Of a stretch of DNA of 64,000 nucleotides, positions 15,828 to 23,547 are shown piece after piece. Numbering within the stretch: position 1 is the stretch's first letter; each line of letters begins with the position of its first letter. This DNA is from Gemmiger formicilis (GTDB lineage Bacteria; Bacillota; Clostridia; Oscillospirales; Ruminococcaceae). The DNA lies in the NCBI RefSeq assembly GCF_016900095.1, contig NZ_JACJJP010000011.1, positions 30,722-94,721 of the forward strand. The letters run 5' to 3'. The position numbers and the translations under genes are program-made. The notes under the pieces are model-generated. The model did not search any database. It was not told the DNA's origin and saw only the letters and a list, made by a program, of their open reading frames with translations.

Positions 15828-17189
15828 ATGTCTGATACCACGATCCAGACCATCAAGACCATGCTGGCTCACCTGGATGATGCCAAGAAATACCAGAGCC
15901 TGCGCGACGTATTGCAGACCCTTCCGGCCCCCGACGTGGCCGCCGTGTTCGAGGATCTGCCCCCGGAAAAACTTCCGGTGCTCTACCGCCTGTGCCCCAA
16001 GGACCTGGCGGCGGAAATTTTTGCCGAGCTCACCCCCGAAACCCAGCAGAGCCTGATTGAAGGCCTTTCGGACAAGGAACTGAAAGTGGTGGTGGAGGAA
16101 CTCTGCGCCGACGATGCCGCCGACCTGGTGGAGGAGATGCCCGCCGGGGTGGTCAAGCGGATTCTGGCCCAGGCGGGGCCAGAAACCCGCCAGATGATCA
16201 ACGAACTGCTCAAGTACCCGGAGGATTCCGCCGGCGGCGTCATGACCCCGGAATTCATGGAACTGTCCCCGGACTGGACGGTGCGCCGGGCCATGGACGA
16301 AATCCGCAACCACGGCTTTGACAAGGAGACCATCAACAACTGCTATGTCACCGGCCCCGACCGCACCCTGGAAGGGGTGGTGTCCCTGCGGGCGCTGGTA
16401 CTGGAAAAGAATGAGGACCGCACCGTGCGGGAGCTGATGGAACCGGGGGTCATCAGCGTCCACACCTCCACCGACCGGGAGGAGACCTCCCAGCTGTTTG
16501 AAAAATACGGCTTTCTGGCCATTCCGGTGGTGGACAACGAAAAGCGGCTGGTGGGCATTGTCACGGTGGACGACGCCATCAGCATCCTGCAGGACGAAGC
16601 CAGCGAAGACTTCGCCAAGATGAACGCCATGTCCCCTGTGGACAAGCCCTACTTCCGCATGAGCATGTGGGAGCTGTACAAGAGCCGTACCCCCTGGCTG
16701 CTCTTCCTCATGCTCAGCGCCACCTTCTCCAGTCTGGTCATCCGCGGGTACGAGAACGCCCTGGCGGCGGTCACCGTGCTCACCGCCTACATCCCCATGC
16801 TCACCGACGCCGGCGGCAACGCAGGCAGCCAGAGCACTTCCACCATCATCCGCGGGGTGGCGGTGGGGGACATTCACCCCCGGGACCTGCCCCGCATCCT
16901 CTGGCGGGAAATGCGGGTGGCCCTCATGTGCGGCGGCACCCTGGCCATCTGCAACATCCTCAAGCTCTCCTTGTTCGACCAGGTGGGACTGGGGGTGGCC
17001 CTGGTGGTCAGCCTGACCTTGCTGTGCACCGTCCTGCTCTCCCAGCTCATCGGCGGCGCTTTGCCCCTGGCGGCCCGCAAGATCGGCATCGACCCGGCGG
17101 TCATGGCCTCGCCCCTGATCACCACCATTGTGGACACCACCACCCTGCTCATCTACTTCAACTTCGCCCGGCTGATCCTGCATCTGTGA
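15828..17189 (+). CDS. mgtE: MgtE-type magnesium transporter
   Basis: Mg2+ channel of the MgtE/SLC41 family, 453 residues. Domains in order: N-terminal superhelical domain (about 1-130, repeats such as LPPEKLPVLYRLCPKDLAAE), two CBS domains (about 135-255, starting SAGGVMTPEF), a plug helix, and five membrane helices from about residue 285 with the pore motif YIPMLTDAGGNAGSQ (Asp in the Mg2+ filter). Cytoplasmic Mg2+ bound between the N and CBS domains closes the channel in known members. The ATG is flanked by the terminator-like hairpin of the leader. It is a single-gene unit ended by a bidirectional terminator. Confidence 0.97.
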   Translation: MSDTTIQTIKTMLAHLDDAKKYQSLRDVLQTLPAPDVAAVFEDLPPEKLPVLYRLCPKDLAAEIFAELTPETQQSLIEGLSDKELKVVVEELCADDAADLVEEMPAGVVKRILAQAGPETRQMINELLKYPEDSAGGVMTPEFMELSPDWTVRRAMDEIRNHGFDKETINNCYVTGPDRTLEGVVSLRALVLEKNEDRTVRELMEPGVISVHTSTDREETSQLFEKYGFLAIPVVDNEKRLVGIVTVDDAISILQDEASEDFAKMNAMSPVDKPYFRMSMWELYKSRTPWLLFLMLSATFSSLVIRGYENALAAVTVLTAYIPMLTDAGGNAGSQSTSTIIRGVAVGDIHPRDLPRILWREMRVALMCGGTLAICNILKLSLFDQVGLGVALVVSLTLLCTVLLSQLIGGALPLAARKIGIDPAVMASPLITTIVDTTTLLIYFNFARLILHL

Positions 17190-17213
17190 CAGCCGTGTCC
17201 CTGCAAAACAAAA

Positions 17214-17237
17214 GCCGCCCGGCGCAAGCCGGGCGGC
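17214..17237. terminator. Bidirectional terminator between mgtE and galM
   Basis: Perfect ten-pair stem (GCCGCCCGGC, loop GCAA) with A-rich sequence on the left and T-rich on the right, serving both convergent genes. Confidence 0.9.
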
Positions 17238-17250
17238 TTTCTGTTTTGTG

Positions 17251-18300
17251 TTACAGGGGCGCGGTATCAAACCGGTACAGGGTGGTGGCGCTGTAGGCCG
17301 CCTTGGGGGTCACGGTGGTGTCCGGGAACTCCATGTGGTTGGGCGCGTCGGGGAAATCCTGGGTTTCCAGGCAGACGGCCTCCCGGGCATGATACTCGGC
17401 GCCCTCCTTGCCGGGGCAGTTCAGGCTCATCCCGTTTACCGAGTACAGCTGCACACCGGGCTGGGTGGTCAGGGTCTCCATCCGGATACCGGTCTGGGGG
17501 CCGGTGAGCCAGGCCGCATGGCGCAGGCCGGTGTCCGCAATGACGAAGCAATGGTCATAGCCGCCGCCCAGTTTCAGGGCGGGGTAGTCGGCCTCGATGT
17601 CCCGGCCGATGGTCTTTTCCTCGGTGAAATCCATGGGGGTGCCGGCGGTGGGAATCATCTTGCCGGTGGGGATCAGATTGGCATCGGTCTCCAGAAAGGC
17701 GGGAGCGTCCATCTGCAGCCGGTGCCCCAGGGCGGTGCCGGAGGCATGGCCGTTGAGGTTGAAGTAGCTGTGGTTGGTGATGTTGACGACGGTGGGGGCG
17801 TCGGTGGTGGCACTGTACTGGATCATCAGGCCGCTGCCCACCAGACTGTACTCCACCTCCAGGGTCACCTTGCCGGGAAAACCGTCGGTGCCGTCGGGAC
17901 TCACGGCCCGCAGCAGCACGCCGTCGTCGCCGCTGCCCGAAAGCTCCATGTCGAAGACGGTGCGGTGGAACCCGTGGTTGCCGCTGTGCAGGCAGTTGCC
18001 GTGGTCGTTGGCGGTCAGGTGGTATTCCTCCGCGTTGAGGAAGAACTTCGCCCCGCCGATGCGGTTGGCGTAGCGGCCCACCACCGAACCCAGGCAGCCG
18101 CCGTTGGTTTCATAGCCGGCCACATCCTCAAAGCCCAGCACCACGTCCACCGGGTTGCCCTTGCGGTCGGGCACAATCAGTTTCTGGATGGCGGCGGCAT
18201 AGCTGATGATATGCGCCTGGATAATGCCGTTGTCCAGCACGGCCACCTGGATGGGGGTGCCGTCGCTGGTATGGCCGAAATCGCGGATATGTACGCTCAT
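17251..18300 (-). CDS. galM: Aldose 1-epimerase (mutarotase)
   Basis: 349 residues, the usual GalM length. It interconverts alpha and beta anomers of galactose, glucose and related sugars in the cytoplasm. Family motifs: GRYANRIGGAKF, LHSGNHGFHRTVFD (sugar-binding His), NITNHSYFNLNGH (catalytic His), YDHCFVI, and QLYSVNG then the late catalytic Glu in EAVCLETQDFPDAPNH. The start at 18300 follows AAAGGAGG. It is translated 16 bases after a YerC-type repressor gene and probably co-transcribed with it. No other galactose gene is close. Confidence 0.95.
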   Translation of the reverse strand: MSVHIRDFGHTSDGTPIQVAVLDNGIIQAHIISYAAAIQKLIVPDRKGNPVDVVLGFEDVAGYETNGGCLGSVVGRYANRIGGAKFFLNAEEYHLTANDHGNCLHSGNHGFHRTVFDMELSGSGDDGVLLRAVSPDGTDGFPGKVTLEVEYSLVGSGLMIQYSATTDAPTVVNITNHSYFNLNGHASGTALGHRLQMDAPAFLETDANLIPTGKMIPTAGTPMDFTEEKTIGRDIEADYPALKLGGGYDHCFVIADTGLRHAAWLTGPQTGIRMETLTTQPGVQLYSVNGMSLNCPGKEGAEYHAREAVCLETQDFPDAPNHMEFPDTTVTPKAAYSATTLYRFDTAPL

Positions 18301-18316
18301 GGTCAGGGACCTCCTT

Positions 18317-18661
18317 TTACTCTTCGGACCGGGAACTTTCGTCCTCGTCGGCAGCCTTGTGCTGCAGGTCGTACCGCACGCTGGCGGCCACACTGCCGGT
18401 GCCGTAGTTCAGCATGCGGTTCACCCGGGATACGGTGGCGCTGGACGCGCCGGTCTCCCGCCGGATTTCGCTGTATACCTTGCCTTGCAGCAGGCAGCTG
18501 GCCACGTCGTACCGCTGTTCCAGGGTGCGCAGTTCGGTCACGGCACACAGGTCGTCAAAAAAACGGATGCACTCTTCCAGATCATCCAGCCGCAGGATGG
18601 CTTCATACAAAGCGGTGCTGCGGCCCTGATCGGGGGAGCCGTTGGGGTTTGCAACGCGCAT
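18317..18661 (-). CDS. YerC/YecD-family TrpR-like DNA-binding protein
   Basis: 114 residues. The central 90 residues match the TrpR-superfamily YerC/YecD pattern: a helical region with LEECIRFFDDLCAVTELRTL, EQRYDVASCLLQGKVYSEI, then the helix-turn-helix RRETGASSATVSRVNRMLNYG. The family is found in Firmicutes, often near purine or stress genes; its ligand is generally unknown. The start follows AAAGGAG. It is first gene of the operon with galM, behind a strong promoter, so it may control its own operon. Confidence 0.88.
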   Translation of the reverse strand: MRVANPNGSPDQGRSTALYEAILRLDDLEECIRFFDDLCAVTELRTLEQRYDVASCLLQGKVYSEIRRETGASSATVSRVNRMLNYGTGSVAASVRYDLQHKAADEDESSRSEE

Positions 18662-18755
18662 GGGCGTTCTCCTTTACTGTTACAGCTCCGTTCCGGCGAT
18701 GGAACGGAGGAATCTTGGTGAGCGTGCCCAAAAATACAAAGGGCTTGCCGTTACC

Positions 18756-18784
18756 ATTGTAGCAATTTCCCCATAGCAAGTCAA
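18756..18784 (-). promoter_or_regulatory. Promoter of yerC-like/galM operon
   Basis: TTGACT (18779-18784) and TACAAT (18756-18761), 17-base spacer, about 95 bases upstream of the first start codon. Confidence 0.8.
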
Positions 18785-18863
18785 GGCGTTAAAGCGGTGA
18801 ACTGTTCCTGCCATTTTGGGCAGAATGCACGGTAAAAATACGGATAAAAAGGCAAAATGACCC

Positions 18864-18892
18864 TTGACAGCGTCTTTTTGCTCCTTCATAAT
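18864..18892 (+). promoter_or_regulatory. Promoter of Na+-decarboxylase beta gene
   Basis: TTGACA (18864-18869) and CATAAT (18887-18892), 17-base spacer. Confidence 0.8.
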
Positions 18893-18936
18893 GAGACATA
18901 AAGCGAATAGATGTTAAAAAGGAGGTCTGTCTCGCT

Positions 18937-20058
18937 ATGGAGGCACTTTTCGGCAATGTCCTGAACCTGCAGTGGCAGCAGGTGGTCATGTGGATCATCG
19001 GCGCGCTGCTGATCTGGCTCGCAATCAAAAAACAGATGGAACCCTCGCTGCTTTTGCCCATGGGCTTCGGCGCCATCCTGGTCAACCTGCCCCAGTCCGG
19101 CGCCGTCACCCAGATCATCGACGGTGTCACCGAGCTGGGCCCCATCGATGTGCTGTTCAACTCCGGCATCGCCAACGAACTGTTCCCGCTGCTTCTGTTT
19201 GTGGGCATCGGTGCCATGATCGACTTCACCCCGCTGCTGTCCAACCCCAAACTGATGATCTTCGGCGCGGCGGCACAGTTCGGCATCTTCTTCACCCTGT
19301 GCGTGGCCGCCCTGCTGGGCTTTGACATCAAGGACGCCGCCTCCATCGCCATCATCGGCGCGGCCGACGGCCCCACCTCCATCTTTGTGGCCAACTTCTT
19401 CCAGTCCAACTATCTGGGCGCCATCGTGGTGGTCGCCTACTCCTACATGGCGCTGGTTCCCATCATCCAGCCCACCGTCATCCGTGCCGTCACCACCAAG
19501 GCCGAGCGCCGCATCCGCATGGGCTACGCCGACCGCCCGGTGAGCAAGACCACCAAGATTCTGTTCCCCATCATCATCACCATCATCGCCGGCCTGGTGG
19601 CCCCCCGCAGCGTGGCCCTCATCGGTTTCCTGATGTTCGGCAACCTGGTGCGGGAGTGCGGCGTGCTGGAAGGTCTGTCCGAAACCGCACAGAAAGACCT
19701 GGCCAACCTGATCACCCTGCTGCTGGGCCTGACCGTTTCCACCAAGATGCAGGCGGCCAGCTTCCTCACCGTGCAGACCCTGATGATCCTGGCCCTGGGC
19801 CTGGTGGCTTTTGTCTTCGACACGGTGGGCGGCGTTGTGGTGGCCAAGATCTACAACATCTTCGCCAAGACCAAGATCAACCCCATGATCGGTGCGGCGG
19901 GCATCTCCGCCTTCCCCATGTCGGCCCGTGTCATCAACAAGATGGGCCTGCAGGAGGACAACCAGAACTTCCTGCTCATGCATGCGGTGGGTGTCAACGT
20001 TTCCGGCCAGATCGCCTCGGTCATTGCCGGCGGCATGATCCTGACCCTGTTCGCCTGA
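18937..20058 (+). CDS. Na+-translocating decarboxylase beta subunit (OadB/MmdB/GcdB family)
   Basis: 373 residues, polytopic membrane protein. In biotin-dependent oxaloacetate, methylmalonyl-CoA or glutaconyl-CoA decarboxylases the beta subunit decarboxylates carboxybiotin and exports Na+. Key regions: GIGAMIDFTPLLSNPK (around residue 92-107), the highly conserved AIIGAADGPTSIFVANFF with the essential Asp (about 140-158), and SAFPMSARVINKMG followed by LMHAVGVNVSGQIASV near the C-terminus. The start follows AAAAAGGAGG. The alpha (carboxyltransferase) and biotin-carrier subunits are not in the window; only a 43-residue membrane protein follows. Which acid is decarboxylated cannot be told from beta alone. 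Confidence 0.93.
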   Translation: MEALFGNVLNLQWQQVVMWIIGALLIWLAIKKQMEPSLLLPMGFGAILVNLPQSGAVTQIIDGVTELGPIDVLFNSGIANELFPLLLFVGIGAMIDFTPLLSNPKLMIFGAAAQFGIFFTLCVAALLGFDIKDAASIAIIGAADGPTSIFVANFFQSNYLGAIVVVAYSYMALVPIIQPTVIRAVTTKAERRIRMGYADRPVSKTTKILFPIIITIIAGLVAPRSVALIGFLMFGNLVRECGVLEGLSETAQKDLANLITLLLGLTVSTKMQAASFLTVQTLMILALGLVAFVFDTVGGVVVAKIYNIFAKTKINPMIGAAGISAFPMSARVINKMGLQEDNQNFLLMHAVGVNVSGQIASVIAGGMILTLFA

Positions 20059-20086
20059 TTCCGTCTTATATAATAAGGAGTATACC

Positions 20087-20218
20087 ATGCTGAATTTTCA
20101 AACTTTGCTGGAAGTACTGCCCAAAGCCGGCATGGGCTGGGGCGGCGTTTTTGTGGTGACCGTGGTCATCATTCTGGCGGTGGAACTGCTGAACTACTTC
20201 ACCGGCCGCAACAGCTGA
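20087..20218 (+). CDS. 43-residue single-helix membrane protein, OadG-like partner
   Basis: Encodes 43 residues beginning MLNFQTLLEVLPKAG, with one membrane helix (about residues 17-36, GWGGVFVVTVVIILAVELLN) and a short polar end. ATG 20087 follows TAATAAGGAG. It lies 28 bases after the beta subunit stop with no terminator, so it is in the same operon. Small single-helix gamma/delta proteins (OadG, MmdD) anchor Na+-decarboxylase complexes, and this looks like a minimal version. Its coding status is supported by the ribosome site, operon position and clear helix; function is inferred. Confidence 0.7.
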   Translation: MLNFQTLLEVLPKAGMGWGGVFVVTVVIILAVELLNYFTGRNS

Positions 20219-20262
20219 GGGCAAAAAAGCCCTTGCCTGCGGCATTATCCGGCAGAAAATGA

Positions 20263-20291
20263 TTGACAAACGGGGTCGCAGCCGCTACAAT
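20263..20291 (+). promoter_or_regulatory. Promoter of sigma-factor gene
   Basis: TTGACA (20263-20268) and TACAAT (20286-20291), 17-base spacer; consensus-like. Confidence 0.85.
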
Positions 20292-20330
20292 GGGAACTAC
20301 CGTATCCGCACCGTCCCAAAGGAGCCGTCT

Positions 20331-20873
20331 ATGCAGCCGATCAGTGAGGAATTGTTGCAGCGTGCTGCCCAGGGGGACGAGACCGCTCTGGCGGCGCTGA
20401 TCGCCCGCATGATGCCCGTCATCCGCAAAGGTGCCTGGTCCGCCCAGGCTCCGGGCCTGGATTTTGACGACGCCGTGCAGGAGGGGCTCATCGGATTGTT
20501 CGGTGCGGTACGCGGGTATGATCCTTCCCGCGGGGTGCCCTTTGCGGCGTATGCCGCCAACTGCATTGTCAATGCCCAGCGCGACGCCCACCGCGCCGCC
20601 ACCCGCAAAAAGCACGCGCCGCTGAACGACAGCGTGCCGCTGCCAGAGGACCAAGCTGCGCCCGGTCCGGAGGAACTGGCCATCGCCAGTGAGAACCGCA
20701 CCGATGTGCTGGCGCAGATCGACACCCTGCTTTCCCCGCTGGAGCGCGCCGCGCTGCTGGCCAGCCTGGACGGGCTTTCGCCCACGCAGACGGCCAAGGT
20801 GCTGGACCGTGCCCCCCGTGCGGTGGAAAATGCTCTGGCCCGGGCCCGACGCAAACTGCGCGCCGCGCGCTGA
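20331..20873 (+). CDS. Sigma-70-family RNA polymerase sigma factor (SigH-like)
   Basis: 180 residues. Region 2 is recognisable in DFDDAVQEGLIGLFGAVRGY followed by DPSRGVPFAAYAANCIVNAQ (residues about 42-85), with the FxxYA-type -10 binding segment. Region 4 is the C-terminal HTH, LSPLERAALLASLDGLSPTQ then TAKVLDRAPRAVENALARARRKL. The D-x2-Q-EG-GL-A-R-YDP pattern resembles SigH and other non-ECF small sigmas. The start follows AAAGGAG with ATG 20331. No anti-sigma gene is adjacent. The next gene, a zinc-ribbon protein, may be co-transcribed. Its regulon is not deducible; a spore or competence-type role is only a guess. Confidence 0.87.
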   Translation: MQPISEELLQRAAQGDETALAALIARMMPVIRKGAWSAQAPGLDFDDAVQEGLIGLFGAVRGYDPSRGVPFAAYAANCIVNAQRDAHRAATRKKHAPLNDSVPLPEDQAAPGPEELAIASENRTDVLAQIDTLLSPLERAALLASLDGLSPTQTAKVLDRAPRAVENALARARRKLRAAR

Positions 20874-21025
20874 CCACCCCTTTGGACTTGGACGGTTCCC
20901 GCCGTCTTGGTCATATAGTAACCTGCCCCAAGTAGCTTAGCAATCAGTTCTTCCTTTGGTCCTTACCAAGCAGGCGTTGGTTGAAATCTTCCGCGGGCAA
21001 ATATTTTTAAGAGGAGATACCCATT

Positions 21026-21301
21026 ATGTTCGAAGACAAGACTTTGGTATGCAAGGATTGCGGCAAAGAGTTCGTCTGGACCGCCGGCGAGCAGGAATTC
21101 TACGCCAGCCGTGGTTTCGAGAACCAGCCCCAGCGCTGCAAGCCCTGCCGTGACGCCCGCAAGAACGCTGTCCGTGGTGAGCGCCAGATGTTTGACGCTG
21201 TCTGCGCCAGCTGCGGCAAGGCCTGCAAGGTTCCCTTCCAGCCCCGCGAAGACCGTCCGGTCTATTGCAGCGAGTGCTTCGCCAAGATGAAGGAAAACTG
21301 A
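21026..21301 (+). CDS. CxxC-x17-CxxC zinc-ribbon protein
   Basis: 91 residues with two zinc-binding modules. The first has CKDCGKEFVWTAGEQEFY and CKPC, the N-terminal ribbon often called a probable zinc-ribbon domain. The second has CASC, exactly 17 residues, then CSEC. Basic linkers suggest nucleic acid or ribosome contact. Such proteins are common in Firmicutes and lack an assigned function. The start follows AAGAGGAG. The 150 bases upstream hold a small GACGG/CCGTC hairpin; no good promoter is clear, so transcription may come from the sigma-factor gene. Confidence 0.85.
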   Translation: MFEDKTLVCKDCGKEFVWTAGEQEFYASRGFENQPQRCKPCRDARKNAVRGERQMFDAVCASCGKACKVPFQPREDRPVYCSECFAKMKEN

Positions 21302-21328
21302 TTCGCTTCACCTGAAAAGCATAACAAA

Positions 21329-21361
21329 CCCCGCCGTCCGGCAACGGACGGCGGGGTTTTT
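21329..21361 (+). terminator. Terminator of zinc-ribbon gene
   Basis: Perfect twelve-pair stem (CCCCGCCGTCCG, loop GCAA) followed by five T. It may also serve the convergent hydrolase gene. Confidence 0.92.
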
Positions 21362-21383
21362 GTGTATCAATCCGTAAAGTACG

Positions 21384-21938
21384 TTACAGGGGGCGGCACA
21401 GGGCCAGCACCTGCCGGCGGATGGCTTCGGTGACGGCCGGGGCATTTCTGTCCGCCAGGGAATGACCTACCCCCTCGCACACCAGGCAGGGAATGCCCCG
21501 CTCCCGGCAGAAATTACGCACCCGGTGCCAGTCAATGTACCGGTCGTTGGTGCCCACCGCCATGCCCAGCACCTGGTCCCCGGGCCGGGTCAGGTCCAGG
21601 GTTTCGGGCAGGGGCGTCAGGGGCAGCATCCGGGGATGCAGGCCCAGGTCGGCGGCGCAGCGGGCCGCCGCCACCGTGCCCATACTCTTGGAGAAGAAGA
21701 CCAGGTCGTCACAATGCACCAGATCCACCCCCGCCAGCTGTGCCAGGGCGGCGGCCTCCACCCGGTCAAAGGCTTCGGCAAAGGTGTCGATTCGGGCAAA
21801 TGGAATGGCGGAAAAATCCAGGGGCAGAACCTCGTACCCCAGCTCTTTCCAGCGCAGGATGCCGTCGGCCAGCAGTCCGGTGGCACAGGTGTACCCTCTG
21901 CCGGGAAAAACCACCACCAGTTTGCGGGATTCGGACAT
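21384..21938 (-). CDS. Alpha/beta-hydrolase fold protein
   Basis: 184 residues of alpha/beta-hydrolase type: strand-loop VVVFPGRGYTCATGLL, the nucleophile elbow FFSKSMGT (Ser around residue 92, G-x-S-x-G replaced by SKSMG), an acid-loop region GTNDRYID and the late His in EGVGHSLAD. The triad Ser-Asp-His appears complete. The protein is short (usual 220-280) and has no lid domain. Substrate unknown. The start at 21938 has AAAGGAG nine bases upstream; the frame continues to 22154 without a suitable start. Transcribed alone. Confidence 0.78.
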   Translation of the reverse strand: MSESRKLVVVFPGRGYTCATGLLADGILRWKELGYEVLPLDFSAIPFARIDTFAEAFDRVEAAALAQLAGVDLVHCDDLVFFSKSMGTVAAARCAADLGLHPRMLPLTPLPETLDLTRPGDQVLGMAVGTNDRYIDWHRVRNFCRERGIPCLVCEGVGHSLADRNAPAVTEAIRRQVLALCRPL

Positions 21939-21990
21939 ACAAAACAGCTCCTTTTTTTGGCCGGCAAGGGCACCGGTCGGGGTTTTCTTC

Positions 21991-22019
21991 ATCCTACCAC
22001 CTGCCGGGGGCACCGTCAA
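21991..22019 (-). promoter_or_regulatory. Promoter of alpha/beta-hydrolase gene
   Basis: TTGACG (22014-22019) and TAGGAT (21991-21996), 17-base spacer, 53 bases upstream of the start codon. Confidence 0.6.
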
Positions 22020-22098
22020 CTGTCCGCCTTTGTCATATTGCCCAAAAAGCTGTGCACAACGGCCCCCAAAGACGGCGGCCGGGGCGGGCCCCTTTGCC

Positions 22099-22127
22099 TT
22101 GACAGGGGGGCGGGGCCGTGGTAGAAT
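22099..22127 (+). promoter_or_regulatory. Promoter of the pyr operon
   Basis: TTGACA (22099-22104) and TAGAAT (22122-22127), 17-base GC-rich spacer. It gives a leader of about 210 bases with a short peptide and an attenuator. Confidence 0.8.
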
Positions 22128-22181
22128 AAGAAAAATTATGCGAAACCCCCGCAAGGAATGTCAGAAAAAGGAGGCACAGTC

Positions 22182-22271
22182 ATGCAGTTCCGCTCGGCCC
22201 GAATGTCCAGCGCTCTGAATTTTGACGGTGCCGTGTTTTTTCCCGACACCGCGTGCGGGCGGTTCTTTTGA
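22182..22271 (+). CDS. Leader peptide of the pyr operon
   Basis: 29-codon frame (MQFRSARMSSALNFDG, then AVFFPDTACGRFF) with a strong AAAAAGGAGG site nine bases before the ATG. Codons in the second half are U-rich (Phe-Phe as TTTTTT at 22236-22241; Phe-Phe as TTCTTT just before TGA). The stop codon ends one base before the terminator stem. This is the geometry of the enterobacterial pyrBI leader, where ribosome/polymerase coupling depends on UTP. Not homologous by sequence as far as can be seen; function inferred from layout. Confidence 0.65.
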   Translation: MQFRSARMSSALNFDGAVFFPDTACGRFF

Positions 22272-22302
22272 CTTTTCCTCCATTGGGGAAAAGTTTTTTT
22301 TT
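22272..22302 (+). terminator. Attenuator terminator in the pyr leader
   Basis: Seven-pair stem CTTTTCC/GGAAAAG (22272-22278 with 22287-22293) followed by nine T, 40 bases before pyrC. It lies inside the transcribed leader, so it must be overridden for operon expression. A second small hairpin GCCC/GGGC follows at 22303-22314. Confidence 0.85.
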
Positions 22303-22342
22303 GCCCAAACGGGCCCAAAACCACCAAATGGGAGGCTGTATC

Positions 22343-23533
22343 ATGCTGATCCGCAATGCCAAGGATGCCAACGGCAGTGTCTGTGATGTCTGGGTCAAAG
22401 ACGGCAAGATCGCGGCGCTGGGCGTCGGACTGCCCGCCGACCTGGACGCCGAGGTCATCGACGCCGCCGGGCTGACCATCCTGCCCGCTTTCATCGACAC
22501 CCACTGCCACTGGCGCACCCCCGGCCTGGAATACAAGGAGGACATCGCCACCGGTTCCGCCGCGGCCGCCGCGGGCGGGTACACCTTCGTCAACCTGATG
22601 CCCAACACCAAGCCGGTGTGCTCCACCCCGGAGATCGTCTACGCGGTGCAGAACAAGGCCAAGGAGATCGGCCTGTGCGATGCCAACCAGACCGTGTCCA
22701 TCACCAAGGACTTTGACGGCAAGACCATCGACCATCTGCTGACCCTGCCCGAGGACATCCGCTTCATCACCGAGGACGGCAACGGCGTCATGGACAACGC
22801 GGTCATGGCCCGGGTCTTTGCCATCGCCACCGAGCGGGGCCTTACCGTCATGTCCCACGCCGAGGACCGGGAGATCAGCCCCTGGGACTACCGCCTGGCC
22901 GAAAACATCGAGACGGTGCGCAACTGCCACCTGGCCGAGTACTACGGCACCCGGCTGCACATGTGCCACGTCTCCACCGCCGAGGCGGTGGACGCGGTGC
23001 GCCAGAGCCGCCGCAAGGGCGCCCGGGTCTCCTGCGAGGTCACCCCGCACCACCTGTGGTTCGACGACAAGCGCCTGCAATATAAGGTGAACCCGCCCAT
23101 CCGCACCGACAAGGACGTGAAAGCCCTGGTGGAGGCCATCAAGGACGGCACCGTCACCTGCATCGGCACCGACCACGCCCCCCACACCGCCGAGGAAAAG
23201 GCAAAGGGCGCCGCGGGCATGGTGGGGCTGGAAACCGCCTTTGCCGCCTGCTACACCAAGCTCTGCCGCATGGAGGGCCTGCCCCTGGAACTGCTGAGCT
23301 TCCTCATGAGCGCCGGCCCCGCCGCCGTAATGGGCCTGGCCGACCGAAAGGGTCTGCTGTGCCCCGGCTACGACGCCGACCTGGTGCTGGTGGACATCGA
23401 CCATATGTATACCGTGCACGCCGACAAGCTGCACAGCAAGAGCAAAAATACCCCCTTCGACGGCGAAAACCTGTACGGCCGCATCAAGATGACCGTCAAG
23501 GGCGGCAAGATCACCTATCGGAGCGAAGAGTAA
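22343..23533 (+). CDS. pyrC: Dihydroorotase
   Basis: 396 residues, cyclises carbamoyl-aspartate to dihydroorotate (third step of UMP synthesis). Amidohydrolase motifs are present: the metal pair DTHCHWRTPG (residues about 51-60, with HCH for the usual HVH), VMSHAED, MCHVSTAEAV, and CIGTDHAPHT with the catalytic Asp. Length and pattern fit the class I (PyrC type 1) enzymes of Gram-positives. The start follows GGGAGG. It is the first structural gene of the pyr operon, expressed through the leader attenuator. Confidence 0.95.
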   Translation: MLIRNAKDANGSVCDVWVKDGKIAALGVGLPADLDAEVIDAAGLTILPAFIDTHCHWRTPGLEYKEDIATGSAAAAAGGYTFVNLMPNTKPVCSTPEIVYAVQNKAKEIGLCDANQTVSITKDFDGKTIDHLLTLPEDIRFITEDGNGVMDNAVMARVFAIATERGLTVMSHAEDREISPWDYRLAENIETVRNCHLAEYYGTRLHMCHVSTAEAVDAVRQSRRKGARVSCEVTPHHLWFDDKRLQYKVNPPIRTDKDVKALVEAIKDGTVTCIGTDHAPHTAEEKAKGAAGMVGLETAFAACYTKLCRMEGLPLELLSFLMSAGPAAVMGLADRKGLLCPGYDADLVLVDIDHMYTVHADKLHSKSKNTPFDGENLYGRIKMTVKGGKITYRSEE

Positions 23534-23547
23534 GGAGGCAAATTCCC

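Noticed and set aside
22128..22342. PyrR-binding attenuator in the pyr leader
   Set aside because: No PyrR-type binding loop or anti-antiterminator was recognised, and the leader peptide plus terminator explains the layout better.
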